Shown here piece by piece: positions 17,815-26,621 of a DNA stretch of 64,000 bases (its first letter is position 1; every line of letters starts with the position of its first letter). Made by a program: the position numbers and the translations under genes. The notes beneath the pieces are model-generated. The model saw nothing but the letters and a program-made list of their open reading frames with translations. It did not search any database and had not been told where the DNA came from. This DNA is from Oscillospiraceae bacterium MB24-C1 (lineage in GTDB: Bacteria; Bacillota; Clostridia; Oscillospirales; Ruminococcaceae). Location: contig CP133187.1 of NCBI GenBank assembly GCA_030913685.1, positions 186,001 through 250,000 on the forward strand, given 5' to 3'.

Positions 17815-17850
17815 TGGTGAAAGCAGGATGCGAACCCGAACCCAGCCCCT
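17815..17850 (-). pseudogene. Decayed tRNA remnant B (3' part)
   Basis: On the minus strand this reads as a T-arm (GGGTTCGCATCCTG), then an acceptor-like TGCTTTCA and CCA. No matching 5' acceptor or anticodon arm lies upstream, so only the 3' part of a tRNA appears to remain. Confidence 0.4.
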
Positions 17851-17880
17851 CCTGTTGTATAGTTAAGATTCAGAGACATA

Positions 17881-17919
17881 GCAAAAAGCCAGTAAACACA
17901 ATGTTTACTGGCTTTTTGC
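17881..17919 (-). terminator. Terminator of tRNA-Thr
   Basis: A perfect 18-bp stem (17881-17898 with 17902-17919) with a three-base loop, immediately 3' of the tRNA on the minus strand. The outer stem contains the A/T run of an intrinsic terminator. Confidence 0.85.
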
Positions 17920-17920
17920 A

Positions 17921-17995
17921 TGGAGCTACTGGTCGGATTTGAACCGACGACCTGCGCATTACGAGTGCGCTGCTCTACCCCTGAGCCACAGTAGC
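17921..17995 (-). tRNA. tRNA-Thr (CGT)
   Basis: A complete cloverleaf on the minus strand: acceptor GCTACTG with CAGTAGC, D-arm GCTCAGGGGTAGAGC, anticodon stem GCGCA/TGCGC around loop CTCGTAA (anticodon CGT, plus-strand 17961-17963), and T-arm GTCGGTTCAAATCCGAC. The discriminator is T, and CCA is encoded. A strong terminator follows directly. It reads ACG threonine codons. It is the only intact member of a run of tRNA-like pieces. Confidence 0.95.
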
Positions 17996-18008
17996 ATATA
18001 CGAAAGTC

Positions 18009-18080
18009 TGGGTATTTCCAACCTCTGCTTTTTATTTGTCATACGAATGTGCCACTCTACCGACTGAGCAATACCAACAT
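18009..18080 (-). pseudogene. Decayed tRNA remnant C (5' part)
   Basis: On the minus strand GGTATTGCTCAGTCGGTAGA has the acceptor and D-arm of a tRNA, and AAATACCCA about 50 bases later looks like the pairing 3' acceptor strand. The anticodon and T arms are missing or scrambled (an A-rich stretch replaces them). Probably a dead tRNA gene. Confidence 0.45.
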
Positions 18081-18341
18081 TTTTGCTTTGCTGCTTTAGA
18101 AATTGGCCGACGCTAATTATAGCATAAGACATAAGTCTTTTCAAGCTGTTGGTTATAAAAATTCTCTTTTTCTCCTCAGAAGGTCAAAGACCCCAATCGG
18201 AGCAGATACTCAATATAAAAAGGTAACGCCGGCTAGCGAAATATTATATAAAATTTTATCTTTTATTGATGTGCCCTTCAATATGAATAAGCTGATTTTT
18301 CCATCGAATACTAGAATGTAGCATTTGGCTGGAGGTGTGGC
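18081..18341. other. Intergenic leader before polysaccharide genes
   Basis: AT-rich sequence with no convincing ORF or hairpin. It must hold the promoter for the operon starting at 18342, but I could not pick out a clear -35/-10 pair. Confidence 0.4.
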
Positions 18342-19697
18342 ATGGACATAGAAGGAATATTACTGACAATAACATTGGCAAACATATTTTTTTTAAGCAC
18401 GGGGTTGGCGGGCGTTGGCTTTGGATATGCTTCTGAGATTTGCGCCGTGTTACTGCTTGGGGTTCTATTGGTTGGAGCTAGGCGGTTCTTTAGAAACCTA
18501 ACAGAATTTTTCACAAAAACAAAAAGTGCCGTGCTGATTTCAATGGCGGTTTATCTATCAGCGGATGCCGCCAACTTTTTTATTTTTGGCGATTTGGCGC
18601 TTGCGTGGCAAAAATATCGTGTAGTTGTGGTGTTGATACTTTTGTTCGCGTCGCTGTGCATCCTACGGCGTAGGCCAGACCTAACGAGGCTACTGCTGTT
18701 GGTGGTGGGGATGTCGTCAGTGGTGGTGTCAATTTGCACACTGGCGTATTATTTTTTGCCGTTCAGGCTACCGCTTTACTACACCGCGCGTTTTTCGATG
18801 CGCCGAGATTATAACATGTATGCAACCCAGCTGGTAACAGGCCTCATTGCGCTGGTATTTGGAGTTATTGCCACAAAAAACAAAAAGGCAATGATGGCCT
18901 TAACGGCGGCACTGCCTGTTATTTTGGCGGTTAGCGTTTTATCCGGCTCGCGAAGGGTCCTCATTATGCTGCCCGTTGTGTTGCCGGTAGTGACCGTGTC
19001 ACTTGTTGCAGCGGGCATAAAATTATTTGGCACGTGCAGGGCGGGCGCGGTTATAGGTTGCTTAGTGGTTGTAACGGCGCTCACCGTTGCAGAGACGGCA
19101 CTATTTCAGCATGGCCTAACACAGATAAATGCACCGGGCAGCCAAACACGAAGTATTGCACAAGCCCCTGCCGTCGAAACAGAATTAAGTGAACGTTATG
19201 AAACGATCCGTAGCAGTTCTATTTTAGAAAAACGCAAGGTTATCTGGGGCATAGCAATTGAAGCGCTTTTAAAATATTCTGTCCCAGAGCTGATTTTTGG
19301 CCGGGGAGGTGGAGAAAATATCTCATTATACGATAAAACTACCACCCCGTTGGATGCAATTTACCCCGATAGGCAGGCTCGGCTGGGTGCGCTCTCGGCG
19401 CACAATATGATGCTGGCTGATTTGCTCGACGGCGGGGTGATCAAGCTTGCTGCCTTATTATATCTCGTCTTTGTATCGGGGATTAGCTGCATTATAATCG
19501 CCTTAAAGCGGCCGTTTATTGGGCTGCCCATTGGCATGATTCTGGCGGTGTGCATGATAAACAGCATGGTTTCTAACCGTTTTGGGTTGCTGTACGACCG
19601 CTATTTTGTTCTGTTCACGGCGCTGGCAGCAATTGAATATCAAACGGTCAAAGTGCTGATATACGATCGACGAATAAAAGGAGGAAACAGCAGATGA
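18342..19697 (+). CDS. O-antigen ligase/polymerase-like membrane protein
   Basis: A 451-aa protein with about 11-12 hydrophobic segments and a large extracytoplasmic loop near residues 255-345. The loop carries basic and aromatic residues and ends in LSAHNMMLADLLDGG, which resembles the H-N-x2-L pattern of O-antigen ligases and Wzy polymerases. It would polymerise or transfer lipid-linked saccharide at the outer face of the membrane. It heads a four-gene operon with two GT4 enzymes and a phosphoglycosyl transferase; its stop overlaps the next start as ATGA. RBS GGAGGT. No flippase gene is present, so a partner must lie elsewhere. Confidence 0.75.
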   Translation: MDIEGILLTITLANIFFLSTGLAGVGFGYASEICAVLLLGVLLVGARRFFRNLTEFFTKTKSAVLISMAVYLSADAANFFIFGDLALAWQKYRVVVVLILLFASLCILRRRPDLTRLLLLVVGMSSVVVSICTLAYYFLPFRLPLYYTARFSMRRDYNMYATQLVTGLIALVFGVIATKNKKAMMALTAALPVILAVSVLSGSRRVLIMLPVVLPVVTVSLVAAGIKLFGTCRAGAVIGCLVVVTALTVAETALFQHGLTQINAPGSQTRSIAQAPAVETELSERYETIRSSSILEKRKVIWGIAIEALLKYSVPELIFGRGGGENISLYDKTTTPLDAIYPDRQARLGALSAHNMMLADLLDGGVIKLAALLYLVFVSGISCIIIALKRPFIGLPIGMILAVCMINSMVSNRFGLLYDRYFVLFTALAAIEYQTVKVLIYDRRIKGGNSR

Positions 19698-20812
19698 ATC
19701 ACCGAATTGCCATGGTGACGACGGCACATCCGCACGACGATGTGCGAATTTATCACAAAGAAGCCAAAGCACTGGCAAGGGCTGGATGGCGGGTAGAAAT
19801 TATCAATTCCCATTTTGCCGGAACGGATGAAAACGGCATTCGGTTTTGCAGGGTGGCGTTGCCTGGCGGGCGGCTCTGGCGCATGCTGGGGGCAAGAAAG
19901 GCTGCGGTTGAAGCGCTTTTGAAAAGCCGGGCGGATATCTGCGTGTTGCACGACCCAGAGCTGCTGCCGCTACTTTCTTATTTACAGCGTATGGTGATTA
20001 TCACAGTCTATGATGCACACGAAGATCTTCCAGCTCAGCTGGTTACCAAGCCGTGGATTCCCACACTTTTCAGTGGCACTGCGGCACGATGGGGGCGCAG
20101 GCTGCTGACACGGTATTTACCGCTGGCCGATGGGGTATTGACCGCCACCGACGGAATTGCCCAGACCCTGGAGGGACTAAACAACCGAATTTGTGTGGTA
20201 CAAAACCGACCCACGCAGGAGGATTGCGCCTTGTTTGATGCGGCACGCAACAGCGCCACACCGGTACCGAACGCCGTCTGTTACGCGGGTGCGCTTACGG
20301 AACAGCGGGGACTCTACCGTATGATACGCTGCTGTTATGCCGCGGGGGCAACGCTGATGCTGGCGGGGGCATTTGAAAACGAAGCGGTACAAAAAAAAGC
20401 AGAAGCCATGCCAGAATATACCTGTGTACAATATCGCGGCGTGCTGGAACGACAAGGTATCGCCGAGTTGTACGCTAAATGCAGCGCGGGGCTCGTGTTG
20501 CTGGCCGATACACCTTCATACCGCGAAAGTGAACCTATCAAACTGTTTGAATACTTGTGTGCAGGGCTACCGGTGATTGCTAGCGATTTTTTGCATTGGC
20601 GTGAAATTGCGTTGACATCGGGGGTGACCTTTGTTGCCGACAATCAAGACGATGAAGCAGTGTTTGCCATTCGGCAGGCAATAGCCCACCCGGTTGAAGT
20701 GGATATTAAAGCAGCTCGGCAAAAATTTGGTTTTAAAGCGGACGAGGATCGGCTTTTGCAATTCTTTGACGCGTTAGAGCAGAAGGGAAGACGGCAACCA
20801 TCAACATTCTAA
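19694..20812 (+). CDS. Glycosyltransferase family 4
   Basis: A 372-aa GT-B enzyme. The N-terminal half starts with the first Rossmann strand (HRIAMVTTAHPHDDVRIYHKEA). The nucleotide-sugar site in the C-terminal half shows ESEPIKLFEYLCAGLPVIASD, the E-x7-E motif of retaining GT4 enzymes, near residue 280. HDVR-type N-termini are common in enzymes that act on lipid-linked saccharides. It is coupled to the upstream membrane protein by ATGA, and its 3' end overlaps the coding sequence of the next glycosyltransferase by about 13 bases. The sugar and acceptor are unknown. Confidence 0.85.
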   Translation: MNHRIAMVTTAHPHDDVRIYHKEAKALARAGWRVEIINSHFAGTDENGIRFCRVALPGGRLWRMLGARKAAVEALLKSRADICVLHDPELLPLLSYLQRMVIITVYDAHEDLPAQLVTKPWIPTLFSGTAARWGRRLLTRYLPLADGVLTATDGIAQTLEGLNNRICVVQNRPTQEDCALFDAARNSATPVPNAVCYAGALTEQRGLYRMIRCCYAAGATLMLAGAFENEAVQKKAEAMPEYTCVQYRGVLERQGIAELYAKCSAGLVLLADTPSYRESEPIKLFEYLCAGLPVIASDFLHWREIALTSGVTFVADNQDDEAVFAIRQAIAHPVEVDIKAARQKFGFKADEDRLLQFFDALEQKGRRQPSTF

Positions 20813-22026
20813 TAGTTAATCAATATGCAGGTTCACCTGAAATGGGAATGGAGTACCGCCCTTATTACCTGTCGGCGGCACTTACGTGCATGGGGGAGAA
20901 GCCTGCAGTTTTAATGGCGAGTTTTTCGCATCTGCGTAAAAAAAATCCTCAAGTAAAAAATGACCTTGTGCTCATGGATCTACAGGGCGTATCTTATTGC
21001 GTCCTAAAAACATCTTCCTATATTGGCAACGGGGTAAAGCGAGCGCAAAACGCCATGCAATTTGCCGCCGGATTATGGCGGCACCAGGGCCAACTGGCCA
21101 AAATGTTCAAGCCCGGCGTTGTCATTGTTTCCTCCACTCATCCGTTTGATTTTTTTGCCGCCAAGGCGTTGGCTAAAAAAACCGGTTCCGTGCTGGTTTT
21201 TGAGGTGCATGATATCTGGCCGCTATCTCTGATCGAACTGTACGGCTTTCCTCAGACACATCCGCTGATGCGTCTTACAGATTATTTAATGCGCTGCGCC
21301 CTTGAGCAGAGTGATGCAGTGGTATCACTGCTGCCGAGGTTTGAACGTTATTGCAAGGACCGCAAATTTACACCAAAGCGCATTGCTTATATCCCCAATG
21401 CCTTTGCCGAGGAAACGCAGACCGCGCCGCCGCCGGAGCATCTGCAGGCGGTGCGAGAAGCGAAGGAAAACTATTCGGCCGTTGTCATGTACGCAGGGGG
21501 CATCGCGCGTGCCAATGCAGTGGACGAGCTTCTAGCCATCGCGGCGCTTTTGCCCTTTGTCGCTTTTGTTTGCGTGGGTGCGGGCGCAGAAAGGGACGAA
21601 CTTTTTCGCATCAAGACAGATAACGTCATTTTTTTGCCTGCGGTATCGCATCCACAGGTGCAACCACTGTTGCAGCAGGCAGATCTGCTGTGGTTGGGCG
21701 TTCGAAATTTGTCGGTTTACCGTTATGGCATTGCCATGAACAAGCTTTATGATTACATGGCGGCGGGGCGTCCTGTTATTATTTCTGCACCTTGCAAATA
21801 TCACCCTGTTTCTTATGCAAAATGCGGGATAACGGTGCCTGCTTCGGACAAGATACAAACACGAAATGCGATACTTAGAATGATGGCCTTAACCGATAGG
21901 CAGCGGCATATAATCGGCATGCGCGGCAGGCGGGCAATCGAGCGGAAATACCGCTATGAGGTAATCGCAGAATATTATCAAACGCTTTTGGAGGAACTGA
22001 GCGGTGGGAAGCAGAAAAAGACATGA
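20800..22026 (+). CDS. Glycosyltransferase family 4, probable non-AUG start
   Basis: A GT-B enzyme of about 408 aa. The first ATG in frame is 20842, but in-frame sequence upstream encodes INILIVNQYAGSPEMGMEYR, the standard first Rossmann strand of this family. The frame stays open back to a stop at 20767 and has no ATG, GTG or TTG. The best candidate is ATC at 20800, nine bases after GGAAG; ATT at 20806 is another. The protein therefore seems to use a rare start, or the record has a base error. The C-terminal half has the expected GIAMNKLYDYMAAGRPVI donor site. It is followed by a phosphoglycosyl transferase. Confidence 0.75.
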   Translation: MNILIVNQYAGSPEMGMEYRPYYLSAALTCMGEKPAVLMASFSHLRKKNPQVKNDLVLMDLQGVSYCVLKTSSYIGNGVKRAQNAMQFAAGLWRHQGQLAKMFKPGVVIVSSTHPFDFFAAKALAKKTGSVLVFEVHDIWPLSLIELYGFPQTHPLMRLTDYLMRCALEQSDAVVSLLPRFERYCKDRKFTPKRIAYIPNAFAEETQTAPPPEHLQAVREAKENYSAVVMYAGGIARANAVDELLAIAALLPFVAFVCVGAGAERDELFRIKTDNVIFLPAVSHPQVQPLLQQADLLWLGVRNLSVYRYGIAMNKLYDYMAAGRPVIISAPCKYHPVSYAKCGITVPASDKIQTRNAILRMMALTDRQRHIIGMRGRRAIERKYRYEVIAEYYQTLLEELSGGKQKKT

Positions 22027-22184
22027 AAAATCTGTTATCGGCACACGGCAAAAAGGGCTGAAAGTCCTTATAAAATGGTTTGCAGATTCCATAAAGGGTC
22101 TGCTGTTCCCGCCTAAGCTATTGGTCAAGCTTAAAGGAGAACCGCAGGCGCTCTATCCACGTATGAGTAGAGGGGAGATCCGCC

Positions 22185-22895
22185 ATGTTACTGCCGCCAT
22201 TTGCAAAGCTGCCTTTCGTAATGCAAAATGAACAGGTGCAGCTGTTCTATCAAGCATTACGTCAAAAACAGAGTCAGCTTGTAATCAAGCGCATCATGGA
22301 CATCCTTCTGGCACTGTTCCTGTTGTTGCTGCTGGCAGCACCCATGGCAATTATTGCGGTCATGATATTGGCTGAGGGTAACGGCGGGGTGCTGTTTCGG
22401 CAGCAGCGTATCACACAATATATGAAGACTTTTACCATCTACAAATTTCGCACCATGGCGCCGCAGAACAAACCACAGACACGTATTACAGTTCACAATG
22501 ATGACCGTATCACGGCGCTAGGAAGGTTTTTACGCCGCTACCGGCTCGACGAGCTACCACAGCTCTTTAATATCTTAAACGGCGATATGAGCTTTGTTGG
22601 CCCTCGTCCTGAACTGGATTGCTTTGTAGCGTATTATGATGACACTATGCTCTCAACGTTACTGTTGCCTGCCGGGTTGACGTCGCAGGCGTCGCTAAAG
22701 TTTTGTGACGAGACTAAATATCTCGATGCCGATGACAGCGAACGGGTCTATAAAGAGCTGCTGTTACCGCGCAAAATGGCACTCAATGTCGCGTATATTA
22801 CACATTTTTCTCTTGGGGTTGATATTGCAGTGCTTTTTGCGACACTTAGACATTTCCTAAATGCACAGGTTGACGAATTTGATAATAACGAGTAA
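22185..22895 (+). CDS. Phosphoglycosyl transferase (bacterial sugar transferase)
   Basis: A 236-aa monotopic enzyme of the PglC/WbaP catalytic-domain type. One hydrophobic re-entrant segment covers about residues 38-62. The basic KFRTM, RLDELPQLFNIL (catalytic Asp-Glu) and SFVGPRPEL motifs are all present. It transfers a sugar phosphate from UDP-sugar to undecaprenyl phosphate, the first step of lipid-linked saccharide assembly. The C-terminus with GLTSQASLKF is also usual. GAGGGGAG precedes the start. The 158-base gap from the previous gene holds only a doubtful small ORF. It completes a minimal surface-saccharide gene set. Confidence 0.9.
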   Translation: MLLPPFAKLPFVMQNEQVQLFYQALRQKQSQLVIKRIMDILLALFLLLLLAAPMAIIAVMILAEGNGGVLFRQQRITQYMKTFTIYKFRTMAPQNKPQTRITVHNDDRITALGRFLRRYRLDELPQLFNILNGDMSFVGPRPELDCFVAYYDDTMLSTLLLPAGLTSQASLKFCDETKYLDADDSERVYKELLLPRKMALNVAYITHFSLGVDIAVLFATLRHFLNAQVDEFDNNE

Positions 22896-23084
22896 AATAG
22901 AGTGGACATCAAAGTGGGTTTCTTTTAAAACAAGGGAACTCACTTTTTGAGATTATTGGTTTAAAAATGCGCTGTATTTGGGCGCAAAGGTAAAAGATAG
23001 AATTTTATTTGCAGCAATGCAATAATAACGGCTCGTTTTCGCACATAATAGGCGAACCGCTGAGATTGGTGGTGTGCAGCTAGA

Positions 23085-23600
23085 GTGATCGACACAGAAA
23101 TTGTACGGTCGGCAAAAGAAGGGAACCAAGAAAGTTTTGCCCAGGTGTATGACATGATTGCACCTGAGCTTTATAAAGTTGCGCTTTACACCCTCGGTAA
23201 TGAGCAGGATGCCGAGGATGCCGTAAGCGAAACCTTTGTGGAAGCCTATAAGGGTATCAAAAACCTCCGAGATGAGGGCAGCTTCAAACGCTGGATGATG
23301 ACCATTCTTTCAGTGAGGTGCAAACGCCACATTGCTGGCTACATAAAGGAACGTAAAAATATCGACATTGACGATCTTCTTGAAGAACCTAGCGTGCCGG
23401 ACGGCGTTTCGCCATCCGACAAAATATCAGTCTGGGATGCGGTCGGCACACTTGCTGAAGAAGAAAGACAGATTATTATGTTAGCGACCGTTCAGGGCTA
23501 CACGACCCGCGAGGTATCGGAGATGTTAGAACTACCTCATGGCACTGTCAGCAGCAAGCTGCACCGGACATTAAGAAAGCTGCGGAGAATTTTAGAATAA
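23085..23600 (+). CDS. ECF RNA polymerase sigma factor
   Basis: A 171-aa sigma-70 family protein with only regions 2 and 4. Region 2 spans about residues 20-85 (NEQDAEDAVSETFVEAYKGI, then SFKRWMMTI). Region 4 is near residues 115-165 (EERQIIMLATVQGYTTREVSEMLELPHGTVSSKLHRTL). The start is GTG at 23085 with a weak RBS. The downstream gene encodes a membrane protein whose N-terminal 70 residues look like an anti-sigma domain, 34 bases away. The pair probably responds to an envelope signal. No conserved ECF promoter could be picked out upstream of the pair. Confidence 0.9.
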   Translation: MIDTEIVRSAKEGNQESFAQVYDMIAPELYKVALYTLGNEQDAEDAVSETFVEAYKGIKNLRDEGSFKRWMMTILSVRCKRHIAGYIKERKNIDIDDLLEEPSVPDGVSPSDKISVWDAVGTLAEEERQIIMLATVQGYTTREVSEMLELPHGTVSSKLHRTLRKLRRILE

Positions 23601-23634
23601 CCCAAAGCTATGACAAAAGGGGGGACTGCCGTAT

Positions 23635-25926
23635 ATGAGCGACCACGAACAGGACAGAATGACAGAAGATATGCAAGATGAACAGCAATGGCTCAGAACG
23701 CTTTTACTGCGTGACAGCGAGCGGTTCCAACTGCCCGACTCCTTAAAATCTGAGAATCTTCTGCACAAGCTGGAAACGCTGGAGGCACCAGCGGACGAAG
23801 ACACCAAGGTGCTTGAAATTAAACCGAAAAAACGTAGCAAAACCATCTATTTTAGATATTTGTCCTATGCGGCCTGTTTAGCAATCGTTGTCTTCGGGTG
23901 GTTTAATGCTCGGCAGAGCAACACGATGTCGGCTGCGCCACAAGATTTTGCATCCAAAGCCGCGCCAGCCGAAATTGACGACGCAACGATGTCGGGGCCG
24001 GCTATGATGGCTGCTGAATCGTCGATGGTAGAGCCGGAGGTCGAACAGCCAGTGGCTGAAAGCTATTCGCAGGTCTACGACGCGCTGACAACGATTTGGG
24101 ATAATAGCTACGCCGGTTCTTACGACTACGGTATCGCTAATGACGGTAACGGTGAGCGCATCATGCTTGAAACGCCGGTTGCCGATGCAGCTCCTAAGGC
24201 AGATATCGGTGGCGGTAACGGTGTTTACCAAACCAACGTCCAGGTCGAGGGTGTTGACGAATCGGATATTGTTAAGACCGATGGCACCTATATTTATCAA
24301 TACCGCTTTGATCCCACCACGGGCGGCGCACAGATTGCGATTTCCACCGCAAACGGTTTGAAACTGCTTTCGACCATTTTACTGCCAGAATATGCTGACG
24401 CCGAACTGTATCTGAGTGGGGATCGTCTGGTTGTGGTGCAGTCGGTGCCGGCAAAAGAAGCCGAAACACTTGTCGACCCCATCGAGGAAACATTGTCCTC
24501 TTATCTGGACGACAGCGCGGCAGCCGACAACCAAAATGCTGCGACTAGGGATTCCGAGAATGTTGTTGTGCCAGATTACTACCGTGACCGTCCCGTCCGC
24601 CGTGCGAGATATGTTGCGATGACCGAGGCGCTTACCTTTGATATCAGTAACCATAAGATGCCTAAAGAAATCAGCCATTACCACCAGGATGGCAGTTATG
24701 TTTCGTCACGTCTGTCTAATGATACGCTTTATTTGGTCACCAACAAGACAGTCAATGGTGATATTTGGACCGCTTCAGATCCCATTTATGAGTATTTGCC
24801 GATAGTGGGTAAGGACGAGAAGGTCGGAGTGCTGCCCGCAGGCGATATCGTTATTCCCCCTTATCTTGAGAATTTAAACTACGCGGTTGTGACTGCGCTT
24901 AATATTTCAACACAAGATGCTGACACCAAAGCGGTGTTGGGAATGGCCGACCAGATTATGATGAGTCAGAACAACCTGTATCTGACCGCCAATGTAATGG
25001 CTGCCGACAGCCGGAACTGGCGTGACCGTTTTACCGGCATCACGCGTTTTTCAGTGACCAACGGTGGGCTGAAGTATCTTGCGAGCGGCAAGGTTGCGGG
25101 ATATATAGACAATCAGTTCTCGCTGGATGAATACGGCGGCAACCTGCGCATTGCGACGACGTCGTATAACGACGACGATGAAACGGTCAACAATCTTTAT
25201 GTGCTCGATGGTTTGCTGCGGCCTGTTGGATCGGTAGAAGACCTCGCAGAGGGTGAACGTATCTATTCGGTGCGCTACGTCGGTGAAACCGCTTATGTTG
25301 TCACCTTTCGTGAGACCGACCCATTGTTTGTCATCGATCTTAAAGACCCGGCAAAGCCTGTGGTGAAGGGGCAATTAAAGCTGCCCGGCTTTTCGGAATA
25401 TCTGCACCCCATCGACCAAAACACCCTGCTTGGGTTGGGCGTGAACACCGTTGTCACCCAACATGGTGGTGTTTTTCAAGATGGCCTTAAATTGTCACTC
25501 TTCGATGTCAGTGATCCGACAAACCCAAAGGAAAAGGCCAGCTTCTTGCTGGGCAATGCAGGTAGCACCACCGAGGCACTGCAAAATCACAAGGCGATTA
25601 TGTACTATCCTGAGCAGAGACTGATAGGTTTTCCGGCCACTATTTATACCGTGCAGGGTGCTTCCGCCAATAATCCATGGTCGGGTTCGCAACAGGTTAG
25701 TTTTGCTGGTTATCTGGTGGTTAGAATCGAGGCCGATGGCTTTGAAATTATCGGTACATTGCCCAATGAGGATTCCAGTTCTTCAACGGGATTTATGCGG
25801 TATAATTCGAGCAACACCATCTCGCGGGGCATCTATATTGGCAAAACACTTTACACCATTTCTCCCGCGCGGATAATGGCTTATTCGCTTGATAACTTTG
25901 AACGGATTGGCGAACTAAAATATTAA
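23635..25926 (+). CDS. Membrane beta-propeller protein with anti-sigma-like N-terminus
   Basis: A 763-aa protein: a charged cytoplasmic N-terminus (residues 1-70), one membrane segment (about 73-90), a Ser/Ala/Glu-rich linker to about 190, then a large extracytoplasmic domain. Repeated blade-like units (VEGVDESDIVKTDGTYIYQ, LRIATTSY, YVVTFRETDPLFVIDL, LSLFDVSDP) match the secreted beta-propeller family COG4880. The position right after the ECF sigma gene and the short N-terminal helices suggest that it is both sensor and anti-sigma factor. Ligand unknown. No enzyme motif is visible. RBS AAGGGGGGA. Confidence 0.8.
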   Translation: MSDHEQDRMTEDMQDEQQWLRTLLLRDSERFQLPDSLKSENLLHKLETLEAPADEDTKVLEIKPKKRSKTIYFRYLSYAACLAIVVFGWFNARQSNTMSAAPQDFASKAAPAEIDDATMSGPAMMAAESSMVEPEVEQPVAESYSQVYDALTTIWDNSYAGSYDYGIANDGNGERIMLETPVADAAPKADIGGGNGVYQTNVQVEGVDESDIVKTDGTYIYQYRFDPTTGGAQIAISTANGLKLLSTILLPEYADAELYLSGDRLVVVQSVPAKEAETLVDPIEETLSSYLDDSAAADNQNAATRDSENVVVPDYYRDRPVRRARYVAMTEALTFDISNHKMPKEISHYHQDGSYVSSRLSNDTLYLVTNKTVNGDIWTASDPIYEYLPIVGKDEKVGVLPAGDIVIPPYLENLNYAVVTALNISTQDADTKAVLGMADQIMMSQNNLYLTANVMAADSRNWRDRFTGITRFSVTNGGLKYLASGKVAGYIDNQFSLDEYGGNLRIATTSYNDDDETVNNLYVLDGLLRPVGSVEDLAEGERIYSVRYVGETAYVVTFRETDPLFVIDLKDPAKPVVKGQLKLPGFSEYLHPIDQNTLLGLGVNTVVTQHGGVFQDGLKLSLFDVSDPTNPKEKASFLLGNAGSTTEALQNHKAIMYYPEQRLIGFPATIYTVQGASANNPWSGSQQVSFAGYLVVRIEADGFEIIGTLPNEDSSSSTGFMRYNSSNTISRGIYIGKTLYTISPARIMAYSLDNFERIGELKY

Positions 25927-25952
25927 CAATGATCCGAGCTAAGCTTCGGTCT

Positions 25953-25991
25953 AAAAAAGCACAGGGTTTTTATATCCTGTGCTTTTTTTTT
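25953..25991 (+). terminator. Terminator of sigma/beta-propeller unit
   Basis: A GC-containing stem (AGCACAGG with CCTGTGCT, arms extended by A/T pairs) followed by a nine-base T run. It lies 27 bases after the stop codon. Confidence 0.9.
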
Positions 25992-26125
25992 CGTAGACTA
26001 AAACAGGCGGCCTTGCAGTAGATAATAACAATTCCGTAGTGTGGGTGGTTAAATTAACCGAGATAGAATATTCACAAAATATTCATTGATACAGAAAGAA
26101 ATATCAACCAAGTAAGCGTTAATAT

Positions 26126-26146
26126 AATTAGTATAACTAACTAATT
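26126..26146. promoter_or_regulatory. Palindromic operator AATTAG-N9-CTAATT (MarR/ABC)
   Basis: A 21-bp inverted repeat (AATTAGT with ACTAATT) just upstream of the MarR gene, overlapping a -10-like TATAAT (26123-26128). It has the same half-sites and spacing as the palindrome at 37468-37490 in front of the fatty-acid operon. Confidence 0.65.
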
Positions 26147-26171
26147 TTTAGCGCTAATGGGGGACGATAGC

Positions 26172-26621
26172 ATGCAGGAACAGCGGTCATATCTTTATCA
26201 CATCTTTTTCAGAATTTGCCGTCATTTCATGCAGGTGCGGCGCAACAACGGGTTGAGGCCGGGCGAATTTAGTGTGCTTTGGACGATTGAACAGGCGGAA
26301 GGTCAGGCGCTGCACCCTGCCGAAATTAGCAAACACATGGGCATTACCCGCCCCTCGCTGACGCCCATTTTGCGGGACTTGGAAGCGCGGGGTCTGATAC
26401 AATGCCGGATAGATTCTCAGGATGGACGCAGATATTTGGTGGAGATTACCGATAAATGCAGAGAGTTTAGAATAAAGCAAATTAATCGCCATAAGCTATT
26501 ATTTGACCAATTAATAGGCAATTTGGACCAGCACGAGCTAGAGGATTTCTTACGTATTCTGCACAAGCTGGAAGCCAACTTGCAAAATGAGGGCGAAAAT
26601 AACGGAGACACATTTTTATGA
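26172..26621 (+). CDS. MarR-family regulator of ABC exporter
   Basis: A 149-aa winged-helix regulator. Recognition helix region GITRPSLTPILRDLEARGLI and wing SQDGRRYLVEIT are canonical. I prefer ATG 26172, preceded by GGGGGA, over ATG 26157, which has no RBS. The stop overlaps the next start as ATGA, so it is the first gene of a three-gene operon with a heterodimeric ABC exporter. A 21-bp palindrome lies 26 bases upstream of the start. Repression relieved by an exporter substrate is the usual scheme for such units. Its recognition helix shares IT-x-PS-x-T with the second MarR protein at 36949-37449. Confidence 0.9.
   Translation: MQEQRSYLYHIFFRICRHFMQVRRNNGLRPGEFSVLWTIEQAEGQALHPAEISKHMGITRPSLTPILRDLEARGLIQCRIDSQDGRRYLVEITDKCREFRIKQINRHKLLFDQLIGNLDQHELEDFLRILHKLEANLQNEGENNGDTFL

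Noticed and set aside
18103-18321. 72-codon ORF in the gap before the polysaccharide operon
   Set aside because: No RBS, no recognisable protein pattern, and AT-rich composition typical of the gap.
22004-22231. 75-codon ORF with GTG start and GGAGG upstream between two polysaccharide genes
   Set aside because: It overlaps the well-supported phosphoglycosyl transferase start by 47 bases, is very basic and resembles no family; probably chance.
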